From Anaerolineaceae bacterium (lineage in GTDB: Bacteria > Chloroflexota > Anaerolineae > Anaerolineales > Anaerolineaceae): a DNA stretch of 64,000 nt. The translations under genes and the position numbers were made by a program. Below are positions 23,055-33,161 of the stretch, one piece after another; position 1 is the first letter of the stretch; every line of letters begins with the position of its first letter. The stretch is from contig JARKPB010000018.1 in assembly GCA_029975475.1 (NCBI GenBank), forward strand, positions 103,869 to 167,868. Reading direction: 5' to 3'. The notes under the pieces are model-generated. The model saw only the letters and a list, made by a program, of their open reading frames with translations. It made no database searches and was not told where the DNA came from.

Positions 23055-24542
23055 CTAGGGCAGCAGGCCCAGCAGGCGGGATACGGTAGGGTTGATCAGG
23101 TCAAAAAACGGCTGGGGGTACAGGCCAATCCAGAAAATGAGCACCAGCATCGGCGCGATGATGAACCCTTCACGCCAGTGGAGGTCTTTCATGTCTTTTA
23201 CTTCGTCTTTCAATGCCGGGCCCAGGAAGATTTTCTCAAACCAGTGCAGCAGGTAAACCGCCGCCAGGATCACCCCGATAGTCGCCGCGCCGGCCAGCCA
23301 GCGGGCTGCTGGCAGGGCAGAATTGAAAGCGCCAGCCAGGATGGTGAATTCTCCGATAAATCCGTTTAATCCCGGCAGCCCCATGGAAGACAGGGCAACC
23401 ACCAGGGATACGCTTCCCAGCAGCGGAGCAGCCTTCCAGACACCCCCAAAAGCGGACATCTGGCGGGTATGCAGGCGCTCATACAGATAACCGACAATCA
23501 GGAACAACGCGCCGGTAGACAGGCCGTGGTTGACCATTTGCAAAATGCTGCCAGCGACCGATTCCTGATTCAAAGCGAAGATGCCCAGAACCACAAAGCC
23601 CAGGTGGCTGACGGATGAATAAGCCACCAGTTTCTTCATATCCTTTTGGCGATACGCCACCAGGGCGCCGTAGAGGATGCCGACCACCCCGATCGCGGCC
23701 ATCCAGGGCGCAAGCAGCTTCGTCGCCTGAGGAAACAGCGGCAGGTTAAAGCGCAGGAAGCCGTACGCGCCCATCTTCAACAGCACACCGGCCAGGATGA
23801 CCGAACCGGCGGTCGGCGCTTCCACATGCGCATCCGGCAGCCAGGAATGCAGCGGCCACATCGGCACCTTGATGGCAAAAGCCAGCCCGAAAGCCAGGAA
23901 GAGCCAGATCTGCGCGCCGGCGAAAATGCCGCGGGCCGCGACCAGCTCCGGGAGTGAAAAGGTCCCAGCCTGCCAGCCGATAAACAGCAGCGCGAGCAGC
24001 ATGAGCACCGACCCGGCCATCGTGTAAAGGAAGAACTTGACAGCCGCATACACGCGCCGCTCGCCGCCCCAGATGCCAATCAGAAAATACATCGGGATCA
24101 GGGTAAACTCCCAGAAGACATAGAACAAGACCAGATCCTGAGCCAGAAATACCCCCAGCATGCCAGTTTCGAGCAGCAGGAAGGCGATCATGAACCCGCG
24201 AACCTTTTCCTGCACGGCTGTCCAGGTGGAAAGCACTGCCAGCGGCACCAGAAAAGCGGTCAACAGCACCATCAGGATGCTCAGGCCGTCCACCGCCATG
24301 AAAAAGCGAATTTCCACACCGGCGATCGTCAGCCAGGGGAGATTGACCGCCATTTGCAGGTCAGCCGAACCGCGTTGAAAAGCGGCCAGAACCCAAAGGG
24401 AGAGCCCGAACGTGATCAGAGCGGTCAGCAGGGCGATCCAGCGGGAAGCGCGCGCCGAGCCCGGCCGCACCAGAAGTAAGGCTGCCACGCCAACCAGAGG
24501 GAAGAAGGTCGTCAACACCAGCGGATGAAGTAAGGTCTGCAT
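23055..24542 (-). CDS. nuoM: NADH-quinone oxidoreductase subunit M
   Basis: A 495-residue antiporter-like membrane subunit. Signatures include FYVFWEFTLIPMYFLIG (essential Glu of helix 5), FAIKVPMWPLHSWLPDAHVEAPTAGSV (helix 7-8 Lys) and KKLVAYSSVSHLGFV. It couples quinone reduction to proton movement with NuoL and NuoN. It follows nuoL by 4 bp and has GAGGT before the ATG. Confidence 0.96.
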   Translation of the reverse strand: MQTLLHPLVLTTFFPLVGVAALLLVRPGSARASRWIALLTALITFGLSLWVLAAFQRGSADLQMAVNLPWLTIAGVEIRFFMAVDGLSILMVLLTAFLVPLAVLSTWTAVQEKVRGFMIAFLLLETGMLGVFLAQDLVLFYVFWEFTLIPMYFLIGIWGGERRVYAAVKFFLYTMAGSVLMLLALLFIGWQAGTFSLPELVAARGIFAGAQIWLFLAFGLAFAIKVPMWPLHSWLPDAHVEAPTAGSVILAGVLLKMGAYGFLRFNLPLFPQATKLLAPWMAAIGVVGILYGALVAYRQKDMKKLVAYSSVSHLGFVVLGIFALNQESVAGSILQMVNHGLSTGALFLIVGYLYERLHTRQMSAFGGVWKAAPLLGSVSLVVALSSMGLPGLNGFIGEFTILAGAFNSALPAARWLAGAATIGVILAAVYLLHWFEKIFLGPALKDEVKDMKDLHWREGFIIAPMLVLIFWIGLYPQPFFDLINPTVSRLLGLLP

Positions 24543-24546
24543 AGGG

Positions 24547-26511
24547 CTACCTCAGCAGCAAATAAGCCAGAATGGCGGTTACCCCGACCAGGAACACCAG
24601 GGTATAGGAACGAACAAAACCATTTTGAATCCGGCTGGCCGCGGTGGAAAGCGACTGCACCAGAGCGCCAAGCCCGTCGCCCAGACCATTGATCAGCTTC
24701 AGGTCAAAAATGCTGGAGAGGAATTCGGCTGCGCGCTCAAAAGGCCGTACCACCAGCCAAGAGTAAAACTCATCCACCTTCCAGCGCGCTTCCAGAGCGC
24801 GGTACAGCCCGCCCAGGCGGGCAGCCAAAGGATCCGCTTCCCGGGCGGTTGCGCGCGGTTTCCGACCGTAAAGCAGCCAGGCGAGCGTCACAGCCGCTGC
24901 CAGCACCGCCAGCGAAACCAGTGCGATCCAGAGAACAAATTTGGCCGGGGTGACATTCAGGCTGTGCTCCAGCCAGTGTTCAAGGGTGTGAACACCGGGC
25001 AGGTTGAGCACGCCGCCAAAAATAGAAAGCAATGCCAGCGCAATCAGCGGAACGGTTATCAGCGGCGGATTCTCCCGGGCGTGTTCCGCGGCGCCGCTGC
25101 GCGGCCGGCCAAAGAACACCAGGAAAACCTGACGGGCCATATAAAAGGCGGTTAAGAACGCCGCTGCCAGCAGGATGATGAAAACAGCCGGTGATTTTTG
25201 CTGGGCGGCCACTAAAATCTCATCTTTCGAGAAAAATCCCGCCAGCGGAACCAGACCGCTTAACGCCAGCGCGCCAATCAGAAACGTCCAGAAGGTAACC
25301 GGCAGCCTGGAGCGCAGGCCGCCCATAACGCGCATATCCTGGGCATCCTGCAGATCATGCCCGTGGTCAGCCTCCTCCAGCGCCAGGATAACCGAACCGG
25401 CCGCCAGAAAGAGCAGTGCTTTAAAGAAAGCGTGCGTGATGAGGTGGAACATCCCCGCAACCACCGCGCCCATTCCGACCGCCGCGACCATGAAGCCCAG
25501 CTGGCTGATGGTTGAATATGCCAGCACCTTTTTAATATCATACTGGCCCACCGCGATTGTGCCCGCGAAGAGCGCGGTTATCGCCCCGACCCAGAGGACC
25601 ACATCCGCCGCCAGCGGCGCCTGAACAAAGAGGGGCTGACTGCGGGCCACAAGGTAAACCCCGGCGGTTACCATGGTCGCGGCATGAATCAGCGCAGAAA
25701 CCGGGGTGGGACCGGCCATCGCGTCCGGCAGCCAGACAAACAGGGGCAGTTGAGCGGATTTTCCGGTCACGCCCAGCAGCATAAAGAGAGTGATGGCGAG
25801 CACAACGCCCGGCGCCGTCGCGGTCACCGCGGGAGCGGCCGCAAACACGCGTGAAAATTCCAGACTGCCAAAGGCACCCAGCATGATAAAGATCGCGATC
25901 AGCAGGCCGAAATCGCCAATTCGATTGACCACAAAAGCCTTTTTCGCCGCGCGCGCGTTGCCCAGACCGCCTTCCCCGCCCTCAAACCAGAAACCAATTA
26001 ACAGATAAGAACACAGGCCAACACCTTCCCAGCCGACAAAGAGCATCAGGAAGTTATCCGCGCTGACCAGCACCATCATCGCAGCCAGAAAGAGGTTGAA
26101 AAAGACAAAAAAGCGCGTGTAGCGGCCCGGTTCGTGATGATGGCGCACGTCGCTGTGCATGTAGCGGGTGGCGTAGATATGGATCAGCGTCCCGACCCCT
26201 GAGACCACCAGCATCATGGTCACCGAGAGCGTATCCACCTTGAGCGACCAGTTCAAATCCAGGTTTCCCACCTGGAACCAGCGCCAGATGAGGACAATCG
26301 CGCCCTCGGGGCTGCTCTTCAGTCCGAACGCCAGGGCAGCCGAGACCGCAAACGCTCCCGCTCCGGCGAGACAGGCGATTAACCCGGCGCCAAGTTCTCC
26401 CAGCCGCCTGCCGATGAGCAGGTTGAGAATAACACCCGCCAGCGGCAGGAAAATCACCAGCGGCGCAAGGCGGAAAACGGGGTCGTGCAGGGAAACTTCT
26501 GATAAAAGCAT
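24547..26511 (-). CDS. nuoL: NADH-quinone oxidoreductase subunit L
   Basis: A 654-residue antiporter-like subunit with the long C-terminal lateral helix typical of NuoL (about 555-654, after the channel helices). Motifs: FVGWEGVGLCSYLLIGFW with the channel Glu, GKSAQLPLFVWLPDAMAGPTPVSALIHAATMV and KKVLAYSTISQLGFM. GGGAG precedes the ATG. Placed between nuoK and nuoM as in canonical operons. Confidence 0.96.
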   Translation of the reverse strand: MLLSEVSLHDPVFRLAPLVIFLPLAGVILNLLIGRRLGELGAGLIACLAGAGAFAVSAALAFGLKSSPEGAIVLIWRWFQVGNLDLNWSLKVDTLSVTMMLVVSGVGTLIHIYATRYMHSDVRHHHEPGRYTRFFVFFNLFLAAMMVLVSADNFLMLFVGWEGVGLCSYLLIGFWFEGGEGGLGNARAAKKAFVVNRIGDFGLLIAIFIMLGAFGSLEFSRVFAAAPAVTATAPGVVLAITLFMLLGVTGKSAQLPLFVWLPDAMAGPTPVSALIHAATMVTAGVYLVARSQPLFVQAPLAADVVLWVGAITALFAGTIAVGQYDIKKVLAYSTISQLGFMVAAVGMGAVVAGMFHLITHAFFKALLFLAAGSVILALEEADHGHDLQDAQDMRVMGGLRSRLPVTFWTFLIGALALSGLVPLAGFFSKDEILVAAQQKSPAVFIILLAAAFLTAFYMARQVFLVFFGRPRSGAAEHARENPPLITVPLIALALLSIFGGVLNLPGVHTLEHWLEHSLNVTPAKFVLWIALVSLAVLAAAVTLAWLLYGRKPRATAREADPLAARLGGLYRALEARWKVDEFYSWLVVRPFERAAEFLSSIFDLKLINGLGDGLGALVQSLSTAASRIQNGFVRSYTLVFLVGVTAILAYLLLR

Positions 26512-26539
26512 GGTATTTGCTCCCAGGTTAAAACTGGCC

Positions 26540-26842
26540 TCAGCCCTTCAGGCTGCTCATCTCGTCCACATCGACCGCTTTTTTGGCTTTAAAAATCGCC
26601 ACCATTAAAGCCAGGCCAACCGCCACTTCGGCCGCGGCGACAGCCATTACAAAAATCACGAACATCTGTCCGCTCAACGCCTGGTAATACGAAGCGAAAG
26701 CCATAAACGCCAGATTGGCCGCGTTAAACATCAATTCCAGCGACATGAAAACCACCAGCGCATTCCGGCGTAAAATAACGCCGACCACGCCCAGGGTGAA
26801 CATTACCGCTGACAGAGCGATATAGTAAGCGAGCGGAATCAT
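26540..26842 (-). CDS. nuoK: NADH-quinone oxidoreductase subunit K
   Basis: A 100-residue subunit with three membrane helices (about 4-24, 29-50, 60-85). The conserved membrane glutamates appear in MSLELMFNAANLAF and in VAAAEVAVGLALMVAIF. Length matches the family. It overlaps nuoJ by four bases (ATGA), so the two are translationally coupled. Confidence 0.95.
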   Translation of the reverse strand: MIPLAYYIALSAVMFTLGVVGVILRRNALVVFMSLELMFNAANLAFMAFASYYQALSGQMFVIFVMAVAAAEVAVGLALMVAIFKAKKAVDVDEMSSLKG

Positions 26843-27396
26843 GCCTGCCTCCCTGATTGGTCCTTCCTGTCCTGGTCGGGTTTGCCGGGCCGGCGAATCG
26901 GGTCTACCCGGGTGAGGATGACCGCGCCAATCACAGCCACCAGCAGCACCAGCGAGGTTACTTCAAACGGCAGGGAATATTTGTTAAACATCTCGAGGCC
27001 AAGCGCCGCCGGGCTGGTGTCGATGGTCAGCGTGCCGACCATCTGGTCCATTCCGCTGCGGAAAATCAGCAGCAGCACAATCTCGGCCAGTAATACCGCG
27101 CCGAAGATTAAACCAATCAGGCGCTGACCGCGCAGCGGTTCTCCCAGCCGCAGGTTTTCTCCGCCCAGCAGCATAATCACAAACAGAAACAACACCATGA
27201 TCGCGCCAGCGTAGACCGTGATCTGCGCCACGGCGATGAACGGTGCCCCCAGCATCAGGTAGATGACGCCAATGGTGGCGAAATTCAACACCAGGAAGAG
27301 CGCCGAATACACCGCATTTTTACTCACCAGCATGGCTACCGCGCAGGCCACCGCTACCAGCGCCAGAACAATGAAGATTATCACCGCAGGACTCAT
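26839..27396 (-). CDS. nuoJ: NADH-quinone oxidoreductase subunit J
   Basis: A 185-residue five-helix membrane subunit: FIVLALVAVACAVAMLVSKN, LVLNFATIGVIYLMLGAPF, and AVAQITVYAGAIMVLFLFVIMLL, the pi-bulge helix of the E-channel. AGGAGG lies before the ATG. The C-terminus is a charged tail rich in Arg, Lys and Asp. It follows nuoI by 8 bp. Confidence 0.93.
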   Translation of the reverse strand: MSPAVIIFIVLALVAVACAVAMLVSKNAVYSALFLVLNFATIGVIYLMLGAPFIAVAQITVYAGAIMVLFLFVIMLLGGENLRLGEPLRGQRLIGLIFGAVLLAEIVLLLIFRSGMDQMVGTLTIDTSPAALGLEMFNKYSLPFEVTSLVLLVAVIGAVILTRVDPIRRPGKPDQDRKDQSGRQA

Positions 27397-27404
27397 CGCG
27401 CCTC

Positions 27405-27896
27405 CTAATCCGCCGGGTCTTTCATCTCGGGCACAGCCCGATCGTATTTACCGGGTTCAACCGACTGCGGGGTTGGCTTACCGCCTTCCGGCACCGGCAC
27501 GAGGAGAATATCTTTGGTATAAATCGCCTGATGGCGGTCGGTAAAACTTAATTCGTAATTATCGCCCAGCACAATCGCCTCCGTGGGACAGGCATCTTCA
27601 CAGAAACCGCAGTAAATGCAGCGCAGCATATTGATTTCATACGTGCTGGCGTAGCGTTCACCCGGCGAGTAGCGCTGCTCATCGGTGTTTTCAGAGGCTT
27701 CAACAAAGATCGCGTCCGCCGGACAGGCAGCGGCGCACAGCGCGCAGCCGATGCACTTTTCCAGCCCGTTTTCATAGCGGGTGAGGACGTGCCTGCCGCG
27801 AAAACGCGGGCGTACCGGGCGTTTTTCCTCCGGGTATGAAATCGTAACCGGTTTCTCAAAAACCGATTTCAGAGTTTGCCACAGACCGGTCAGCAT
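27405..27896 (-). CDS. nuoI: NADH-quinone oxidoreductase subunit I
   Basis: A 163-residue ferredoxin-like subunit with two [4Fe-4S] motifs, [17 protein letters not shown] (about 42-58) and [16 protein letters not shown] (about 91-106), carrying clusters N6a and N6b between NuoG and NuoB. Between the motifs is the family segment YEINMLR. GGAGG precedes the ATG, 2 bp after nuoH. Confidence 0.95.
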   Translation of the reverse strand: MLTGLWQTLKSVFEKPVTISYPEEKRPVRPRFRGRHVLTRYENGLEKCIGCALCAAACPADAIFVEASENTDEQRYSPGERYASTYEINMLRCIYCGFCEDACPTEAIVLGDNYELSFTDRHQAIYTKDILLVPVPEGGKPTPQSVEPGKYDRAVPEMKDPAD

Positions 27897-27898
27897 GA

Positions 27899-28891
27899 TT
27901 AACCTCCTACCAGTACCAGCACGACCGCCGTCACCAAAACATTCAGGAGAGCGATCGGGAACATAATTTTCCAGCCAAACGCCATCAGGCGGTCATAGCG
28001 AATGCGCGGCAGGGTGGCGCGCAGCCAGATAAAGACGCCCAGCCAGATGATCACCTTCGCGAAGAGATACACCGGGCCGAGAATGGGGAATTGATCCACG
28101 AAGGGTCCCTGGTAACCGCCCAGGAACAGCGTTGAGCCAATCATCGCCACGGCGATCAGTTTGATGTATTCAGCCATGAAAAACAGGGCGAACTTCATGC
28201 CCGAATATTCCACATGGTAGCCGGCGGTTAATTCCTGCTCAGCCTCCGGCATGTCAAACGGCGCACGATTCACCTCCGCCAGACTGGCAAGGAAGAAGAT
28301 GATAAAGCCAGCCGGCTGGAGAAGGATAAAGGGAATGCTGCTCTGCGCCTTGACAATATCCAGGAGGCTCATTGAACCGGCGATTAAGATCGGCCCGACA
28401 AAAGAAAGACCCAGCGCCAGTTCGTAGCTGATCATCTGCGCGGTGGCGCGCAGTCCGCCCAGCAAGGCATACTTATTGTTGCTTGACCAACCAGCCAGGG
28501 TGATGCCGTAGACCGAAATCGAAGTGACCGCCATCAGATACAAGATGCCGATGTTTACGTCGGTCAGGTACAGGGTGATTTTTGTGCCGCCAATCGTCAG
28601 GGTATCACCCCAGGGAATGACCGCTGTGATGATCAGGGCGGGTATCACCGTGATCACCGGAGCCAGGGTGAAGATGAGTTTGTCGGCATTGTGCGGCACC
28701 AGTTCTTCTTTGAAAATCAGTTTTATCCCGTCCGCCACCGGCTGCAGCAGGCCGAACGGGCCGGCCCGGTTTGGACCGATGCGGGTCTGCATGCGCGCCA
28801 GCAAACGGCGCTCATACAGGGTCACGTAAGCGAAGCCGGCCGTCATAAACAGCACGATGACCACTGATTTGATGATCCATTCAACAAGCAT
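27899..28891 (-). CDS. nuoH: NADH-quinone oxidoreductase subunit H
   Basis: A 330-residue membrane subunit forming the quinone-access chamber, with about eight helices. Family signatures: [22 protein letters not shown] near 26-47 and the loop [28 protein letters not shown] near 205-233, with its acidic residues at the quinone site. AGAGGAG precedes the ATG. Placed between nuoG and nuoI. Confidence 0.96.
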   Translation of the reverse strand: MLVEWIIKSVVIVLFMTAGFAYVTLYERRLLARMQTRIGPNRAGPFGLLQPVADGIKLIFKEELVPHNADKLIFTLAPVITVIPALIITAVIPWGDTLTIGGTKITLYLTDVNIGILYLMAVTSISVYGITLAGWSSNNKYALLGGLRATAQMISYELALGLSFVGPILIAGSMSLLDIVKAQSSIPFILLQPAGFIIFFLASLAEVNRAPFDMPEAEQELTAGYHVEYSGMKFALFFMAEYIKLIAVAMIGSTLFLGGYQGPFVDQFPILGPVYLFAKVIIWLGVFIWLRATLPRIRYDRLMAFGWKIMFPIALLNVLVTAVVLVLVGG

Positions 28892-28903
28892 GGCGGCTCC
28901 TCT

Positions 28904-31387
28904 TTAGCTGGCGGACTTGTCAAAAACCGGCTTGACAACAGCATGAAACGGCGCGTTCATCGGAACGCCCAGACTGCGCGGATAGAGGGCTGTACCTCCC
29001 GGAATGGTTTCATCCAGCACAATTTCCGCGGTGAACGGCGCGCCTTCCAGTTCGATCAACGCCTGGCTGCCCTGCTGCAGGCCCAGCGGTTCGGCCGAGC
29101 GGGGATGGATGCGCAGCTGGCGCCGCGCGCGGCGTTGATCCAGCAAGCGCGAAGGGGCAAACGTGCTGCCGGCATCGTACAAACGGGTGTGCGGAACCAG
29201 CCGCAGGGCATTTTTAGGGACATCCCGAATCCCTTCGCGCAGCGGAGCCGCGTCTGGCTCCGGTTTCGCCGCGCGGGAAAGATGCTTCCCCAGCCCCTGG
29301 CGGTTGGCATAAGACGTCCCGCCGTAGTACAGATCGCTGCCTCCCACCTGCGGCCATTGCTCATGCACCTCAGCCAGTTTCAGGTAATTTAATCCCTCAA
29401 AGGCAGGCTGGCTGGCAGCCAGTTTTTCGAGCGCCAGACTGGCAGCGCGGCCTTCCAGTTCGTATCCCAGGGATTTCGCGATCAGGGCTGTCAGGGCAAA
29501 ATCCGCCTTTAGACCAGGCCGGGCCGCGAGCGCGGGATAATACCGCTGCAGGCGGCGTTCACCGCTGACAAAAGTTCCTTCGCGCTCGGTGTACGCCAGA
29601 ACGGGCAAAACCACATCCGCCAGTTTTGCGCTCTCGGTGAGGAACAGGTCCTGGACGATGACGAATTCTCTGCCCGAGAAATAAGCTGCCTGACGTGGAT
29701 CATCCCCGGCCGGGTCAGCGGCCGCCAGATAAAGCACCCCGCCAGCGGGTAAATCCGCCAGGCCTTCAGCGGGCGGCAGTCCGAGTTCAAAACCAGCCTG
29801 CAGGTTGGGAGCGTGCCAGACGCCGATCAACCCGCTGTTCTCACGGCCAGTAAAACCACCGCGCTCAAGCAAGTCTGCCAGCGCTTGCTCCAGACCTTTT
29901 GAACCGGTCAGGCCGAGACCTTCTGACCCGTAAAAGATCACCAGGTTACGGGCAGATTTGAGCGTTTCTGCGGCCGCGCGGATTTCTTCCCCGGCCAAAG
30001 CCAGATTTTCTTCCGCCATCGCAGCCACCGCCAGGCTCTCTTCGCCGTAAGCATAGCGGATCACATGGCGAGCATACTTTTTCAGCCGGGTTGGGCGCGG
30101 GTTCATCACAATCAAAGCCGCGCCGCGCTCCGCCGCCTGTTTAACCCGCAACCACCAGATCGGGGCTTCTTCGTGAAGATCGCTGGCAGCCACGAGAACG
30201 GCATCTCCCTGCCCCAGTGCGCCCAGATTTGCGTCCGCGCTCAGGCCGTAATGGGGGGTGAATCCGCCGCTCATATAGGTGTGCAGCCAGGCTTTTCCGC
30301 CGCTTTCCTGGGCTAACCCGCGCAATGCTGCCAGATCTTCGGTGGAAAGTTTACCGCCCGCCAGAATCTGGAACGGCTGATGAGCAGCTTTTTCCGCGAT
30401 GATCTTCAGCGCTTCTTCAAAAGTGACCGGGACCAGTTCGCCGTCCCGGCGTACCAGAGGCTGACCGAGGCGCGCAGGATCCTGGGTGTAGTGATAGCCA
30501 AAACGGCCTTTATCGCAAATCCAGATTTCATTGACGCTTTCGTTCTGGCGCGGCAGGGCGCGTTTAATCACCGTGGCCCCGCCGGATTTTGCTTCGCGGC
30601 GAACGGTGTACTCGAGATTACAGCCCACCGGGCATTGCGCGCACAGCGAGGCGGCCGGTTTCATTTCCCAGGGGCGGGCGCCAAAGCGGAAATCAGCTGT
30701 AGTCAGCGCGCCGACCGGGCAGATATCCGTGGTGTTGCCTGAAAAATAGGAGCCAAAACCGGGCTCGGAGAAGGTCATAATTTCCAGCGACCGCCCGCGG
30801 TTGTGAAAGTCCAGAACCGGGTCATCGACCACATCGTGCTGAAAACGCACGCAGCGCGCGCATTGAATGCAGCGTTCGCGGTCGAGCCAGATTAACTCGC
30901 CCAGGGGAACATGTTTTGCCAGGTGCATCTTCTCATCAAACAGGAAGCGCCCTTCTTTGCTGCCAAAACGCATGGTCAGGTTCTGCAGCGGGCATTCCCC
31001 ACCCTTATCGCAAATCGGGCAATCCAGCGGATGGGAGGTGAGGATAAATTCGATGATCTCCTTGCGGGCTGCTTCGACCTTATCATTGCGGGTTAAGACC
31101 ACCATCCCTTCCGAAACAGGCGTGGTGCAGGATGTTTCAAGTTTGGGAGAAAACTGAATTTTTGGGCTGCCGTTGTCTTCGAGCACAGGTTGGTTGGTGG
31201 CGCGGTCGATCATCGGCCGGCCAATCTCGACCAGGCACATGCGGCACATACCGACCGGCTTCATTTTCGGATGATAGCAGAACACCGGGATGTCGATCCC
31301 GTTCATCTTGGCGGCATCCACCACCAGGGTATTTTCTGGAACCGTGACGCTGCGGCCGTCTATGGATAATGTGACCATTTTGCTCAT
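28904..31387 (-). CDS. nuoG: NADH-quinone oxidoreductase subunit G
   Basis: An 827-residue iron-sulfur subunit. The N-terminus holds the [2Fe-2S] site (CYHPKMKPVGMCRMC), the His/Cys [4Fe-4S] site (HPLDCPICDKGGECPLQ) and ferredoxin-like clusters (CIQCARCVRF, CPVGAL). From about residue 250 a molybdopterin-oxidoreductase-like domain follows, with a further Cys motif CAQCPVGC, and the C-terminal region resembles the dinucleotide-binding fold without an active-site cofactor. It overlaps nuoF by four bases. With NuoE and NuoF it makes an NADH-input module. Confidence 0.94.
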   Translation of the reverse strand: MSKMVTLSIDGRSVTVPENTLVVDAAKMNGIDIPVFCYHPKMKPVGMCRMCLVEIGRPMIDRATNQPVLEDNGSPKIQFSPKLETSCTTPVSEGMVVLTRNDKVEAARKEIIEFILTSHPLDCPICDKGGECPLQNLTMRFGSKEGRFLFDEKMHLAKHVPLGELIWLDRERCIQCARCVRFQHDVVDDPVLDFHNRGRSLEIMTFSEPGFGSYFSGNTTDICPVGALTTADFRFGARPWEMKPAASLCAQCPVGCNLEYTVRREAKSGGATVIKRALPRQNESVNEIWICDKGRFGYHYTQDPARLGQPLVRRDGELVPVTFEEALKIIAEKAAHQPFQILAGGKLSTEDLAALRGLAQESGGKAWLHTYMSGGFTPHYGLSADANLGALGQGDAVLVAASDLHEEAPIWWLRVKQAAERGAALIVMNPRPTRLKKYARHVIRYAYGEESLAVAAMAEENLALAGEEIRAAAETLKSARNLVIFYGSEGLGLTGSKGLEQALADLLERGGFTGRENSGLIGVWHAPNLQAGFELGLPPAEGLADLPAGGVLYLAAADPAGDDPRQAAYFSGREFVIVQDLFLTESAKLADVVLPVLAYTEREGTFVSGERRLQRYYPALAARPGLKADFALTALIAKSLGYELEGRAASLALEKLAASQPAFEGLNYLKLAEVHEQWPQVGGSDLYYGGTSYANRQGLGKHLSRAAKPEPDAAPLREGIRDVPKNALRLVPHTRLYDAGSTFAPSRLLDQRRARRQLRIHPRSAEPLGLQQGSQALIELEGAPFTAEIVLDETIPGGTALYPRSLGVPMNAPFHAVVKPVFDKSAS

Positions 31388-32649
31388 TTAGCCTTACCTC
31401 CGCCGCGCACCGCCGCCTCAAAATCCGGGCGGAAGTGCTTAATTCCTGAGACTACCGCCATGGTGGAAAATTCGCCCAGCGCGCACAGGCATTTACCCTG
31501 CATCTGCAGCGCGACGTTCTTTAGCAGATCAATATCTTCCGGGCTGGCTTTGCCGCCCATCATGCGTTCGGTAATGTGCGCCATCCAGAACGTACCCTCC
31601 CGGCAGGGGGTGCACTTTCCGCAGGATTCGTGTTTGAAGAAATGGGTGGTTTTGGCCACCAGCCAGGCCATATTCACGCTGTCATCCAGAATGATCACCG
31701 AAGCCGAACCCAGCGGAGCGCCCAGGTTTTGCTGAACGCTCTCGTAATCCATGGGGGTATCCAGCGCGCGGTCGTCCGCCGGGATAATATTGGAAGAAGC
31801 GCCCGCAGCCATAATCCCTTTGATGCGGCGTCCTTCAGCCAGCCCGCCGCCCCAGGTATAGATCAATTCCCGGAAGGTTGTCCCGAGCGGCAGCTCGTAA
31901 TTGCCAGGCTTTTGGACACACCCCGAAAGGCAGAATATTTTCACCCCGGGGCTTTTTTCGGTGCCGAGAGACTTGTACCAGTCCGCCCCCTTTTCCAGAA
32001 TGGGCGGCAGGTTGGTCAGAGTTTCAACATTGTTGATCACCGTCGGTTTATTGAACAGACCGGCCACCGCCGGGAACGGCGGACGCAGGCGCGGCTGGCC
32101 CAGCTTGCCCTCCAGCGATTCCAGCAGGGCTGTCTCTTCACCGCAAATATAGGCTCCCGCGCCCAGGTGGGTATAAATCCGCAAACGGACATCCGTGCCA
32201 AACAGTTGATCGCCCAGCAAATGCGCTTCCTCCAGGCGGGCAATGCAGGCATTTAGCTGGCGGTAAATGGACTCAAATTCGCCCCGCAGGTACACGTAGG
32301 CTTCCTGCGCTCCCACCGCGTATGCGGCGATCATCAACCCTTCCAGGAACTGGTAAGGGTTGTTTTCCAGGATCTCGCGGTCCTTAAACGTCCCCGGCTC
32401 AGATTCATCCGCGTTGGCGACCACATAATGCGGCCATAAATTCCCCGGCAGAAAAGACCACTTAACCCCGGTGGGAAAACCCGCCCCTCCCCGACCGCGC
32501 AGGCCAGACGCTTTGACTTCGTTCACCACATCCCCGGGCTGCATGGTGGTGACCGCTTTCTGAAACGCCTTAAAGCCGCCGTTTGCCCGGTAGACAGACA
32601 GTTCTTTGATATCAGGAATATCCCGATGGCGCAGTAAGATATGGCTCAT
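31384..32649 (-). CDS. nuoF: NADH-quinone oxidoreductase subunit F
   Basis: A 421-residue flavoprotein, the site of NADH oxidation. It has the NADH-binding GLRGRGGAGFPTGVKW near 50-66, the FMN-binding YICGEETALLESLEG near 165-180 and the [4Fe-4S] motif ESCGKCTPCREG near 340-352. Overlaps of four bases with both nuoE and nuoG show tight coupling. Its presence means this complex I is NADH-dependent, not a ferredoxin-type 11-subunit form. Confidence 0.96.
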   Translation of the reverse strand: MSHILLRHRDIPDIKELSVYRANGGFKAFQKAVTTMQPGDVVNEVKASGLRGRGGAGFPTGVKWSFLPGNLWPHYVVANADESEPGTFKDREILENNPYQFLEGLMIAAYAVGAQEAYVYLRGEFESIYRQLNACIARLEEAHLLGDQLFGTDVRLRIYTHLGAGAYICGEETALLESLEGKLGQPRLRPPFPAVAGLFNKPTVINNVETLTNLPPILEKGADWYKSLGTEKSPGVKIFCLSGCVQKPGNYELPLGTTFRELIYTWGGGLAEGRRIKGIMAAGASSNIIPADDRALDTPMDYESVQQNLGAPLGSASVIILDDSVNMAWLVAKTTHFFKHESCGKCTPCREGTFWMAHITERMMGGKASPEDIDLLKNVALQMQGKCLCALGEFSTMAVVSGIKHFRPDFEAAVRGGGKAK

Positions 32650-33161
32650 TCAGCCTCCTGCGCGGCGGCCTTGCGCCGCAATTCGGCGATGATCTCGAGC
32701 GCTGAGTCAACGCTTTGGTTTTCATGGTAGGTGATGGCTCCGTCGCCCTGCACCTGGAACATCGGCGCATGGTGGCAGCCAGCCAGACAGGTGACTTCCT
32801 CAATCGTGATCACGCCGTCCGGGGTGGTTTCGCCGACTTTAATACCGATGTTTTCGCAAAGTTTGGCGAGGAACTCATCCGCGCCGCGCAGGGCGCAGGG
32901 CAGATCGGTGCAAACCTGAAGATGATAGCGGCCGCCTTTTTCTTCATGATAAAGCGTGTAAAACCCGACCACAGAAGCCACGTCGGTGACCGATATGCCC
33001 ACAATCTCCGCGATTTCCGTCATCGCCTGCTTCGTGACGTAACCATCCCGCGCCTGAACCAGGTGGATCAGCGGCATGACCGCTGACCGCTTTTGATCTT
33101 GCGGATACCTGGCCAGAATGGCCTGAACCTCATCAGCATAGTCATTTAAAATCGTGTTCAC
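32646..33161 (-). CDS. nuoE: NADH-quinone oxidoreductase subunit E
   Basis: A 171-residue thioredoxin-like [2Fe-2S] protein. Cluster N1a ligands are in CTDLPC (about 95-100) and CLAGCHHAP (about 131-135). The N-terminal helical part (RYPQDQKRSAVMPLIHLVQ) is typical. It overlaps nuoD and nuoF by four bases each. Confidence 0.95.
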   Translation of the reverse strand: MNTILNDYADEVQAILARYPQDQKRSAVMPLIHLVQARDGYVTKQAMTEIAEIVGISVTDVASVVGFYTLYHEEKGGRYHLQVCTDLPCALRGADEFLAKLCENIGIKVGETTPDGVITIEEVTCLAGCHHAPMFQVQGDGAITYHENQSVDSALEIIAELRRKAAAQEAE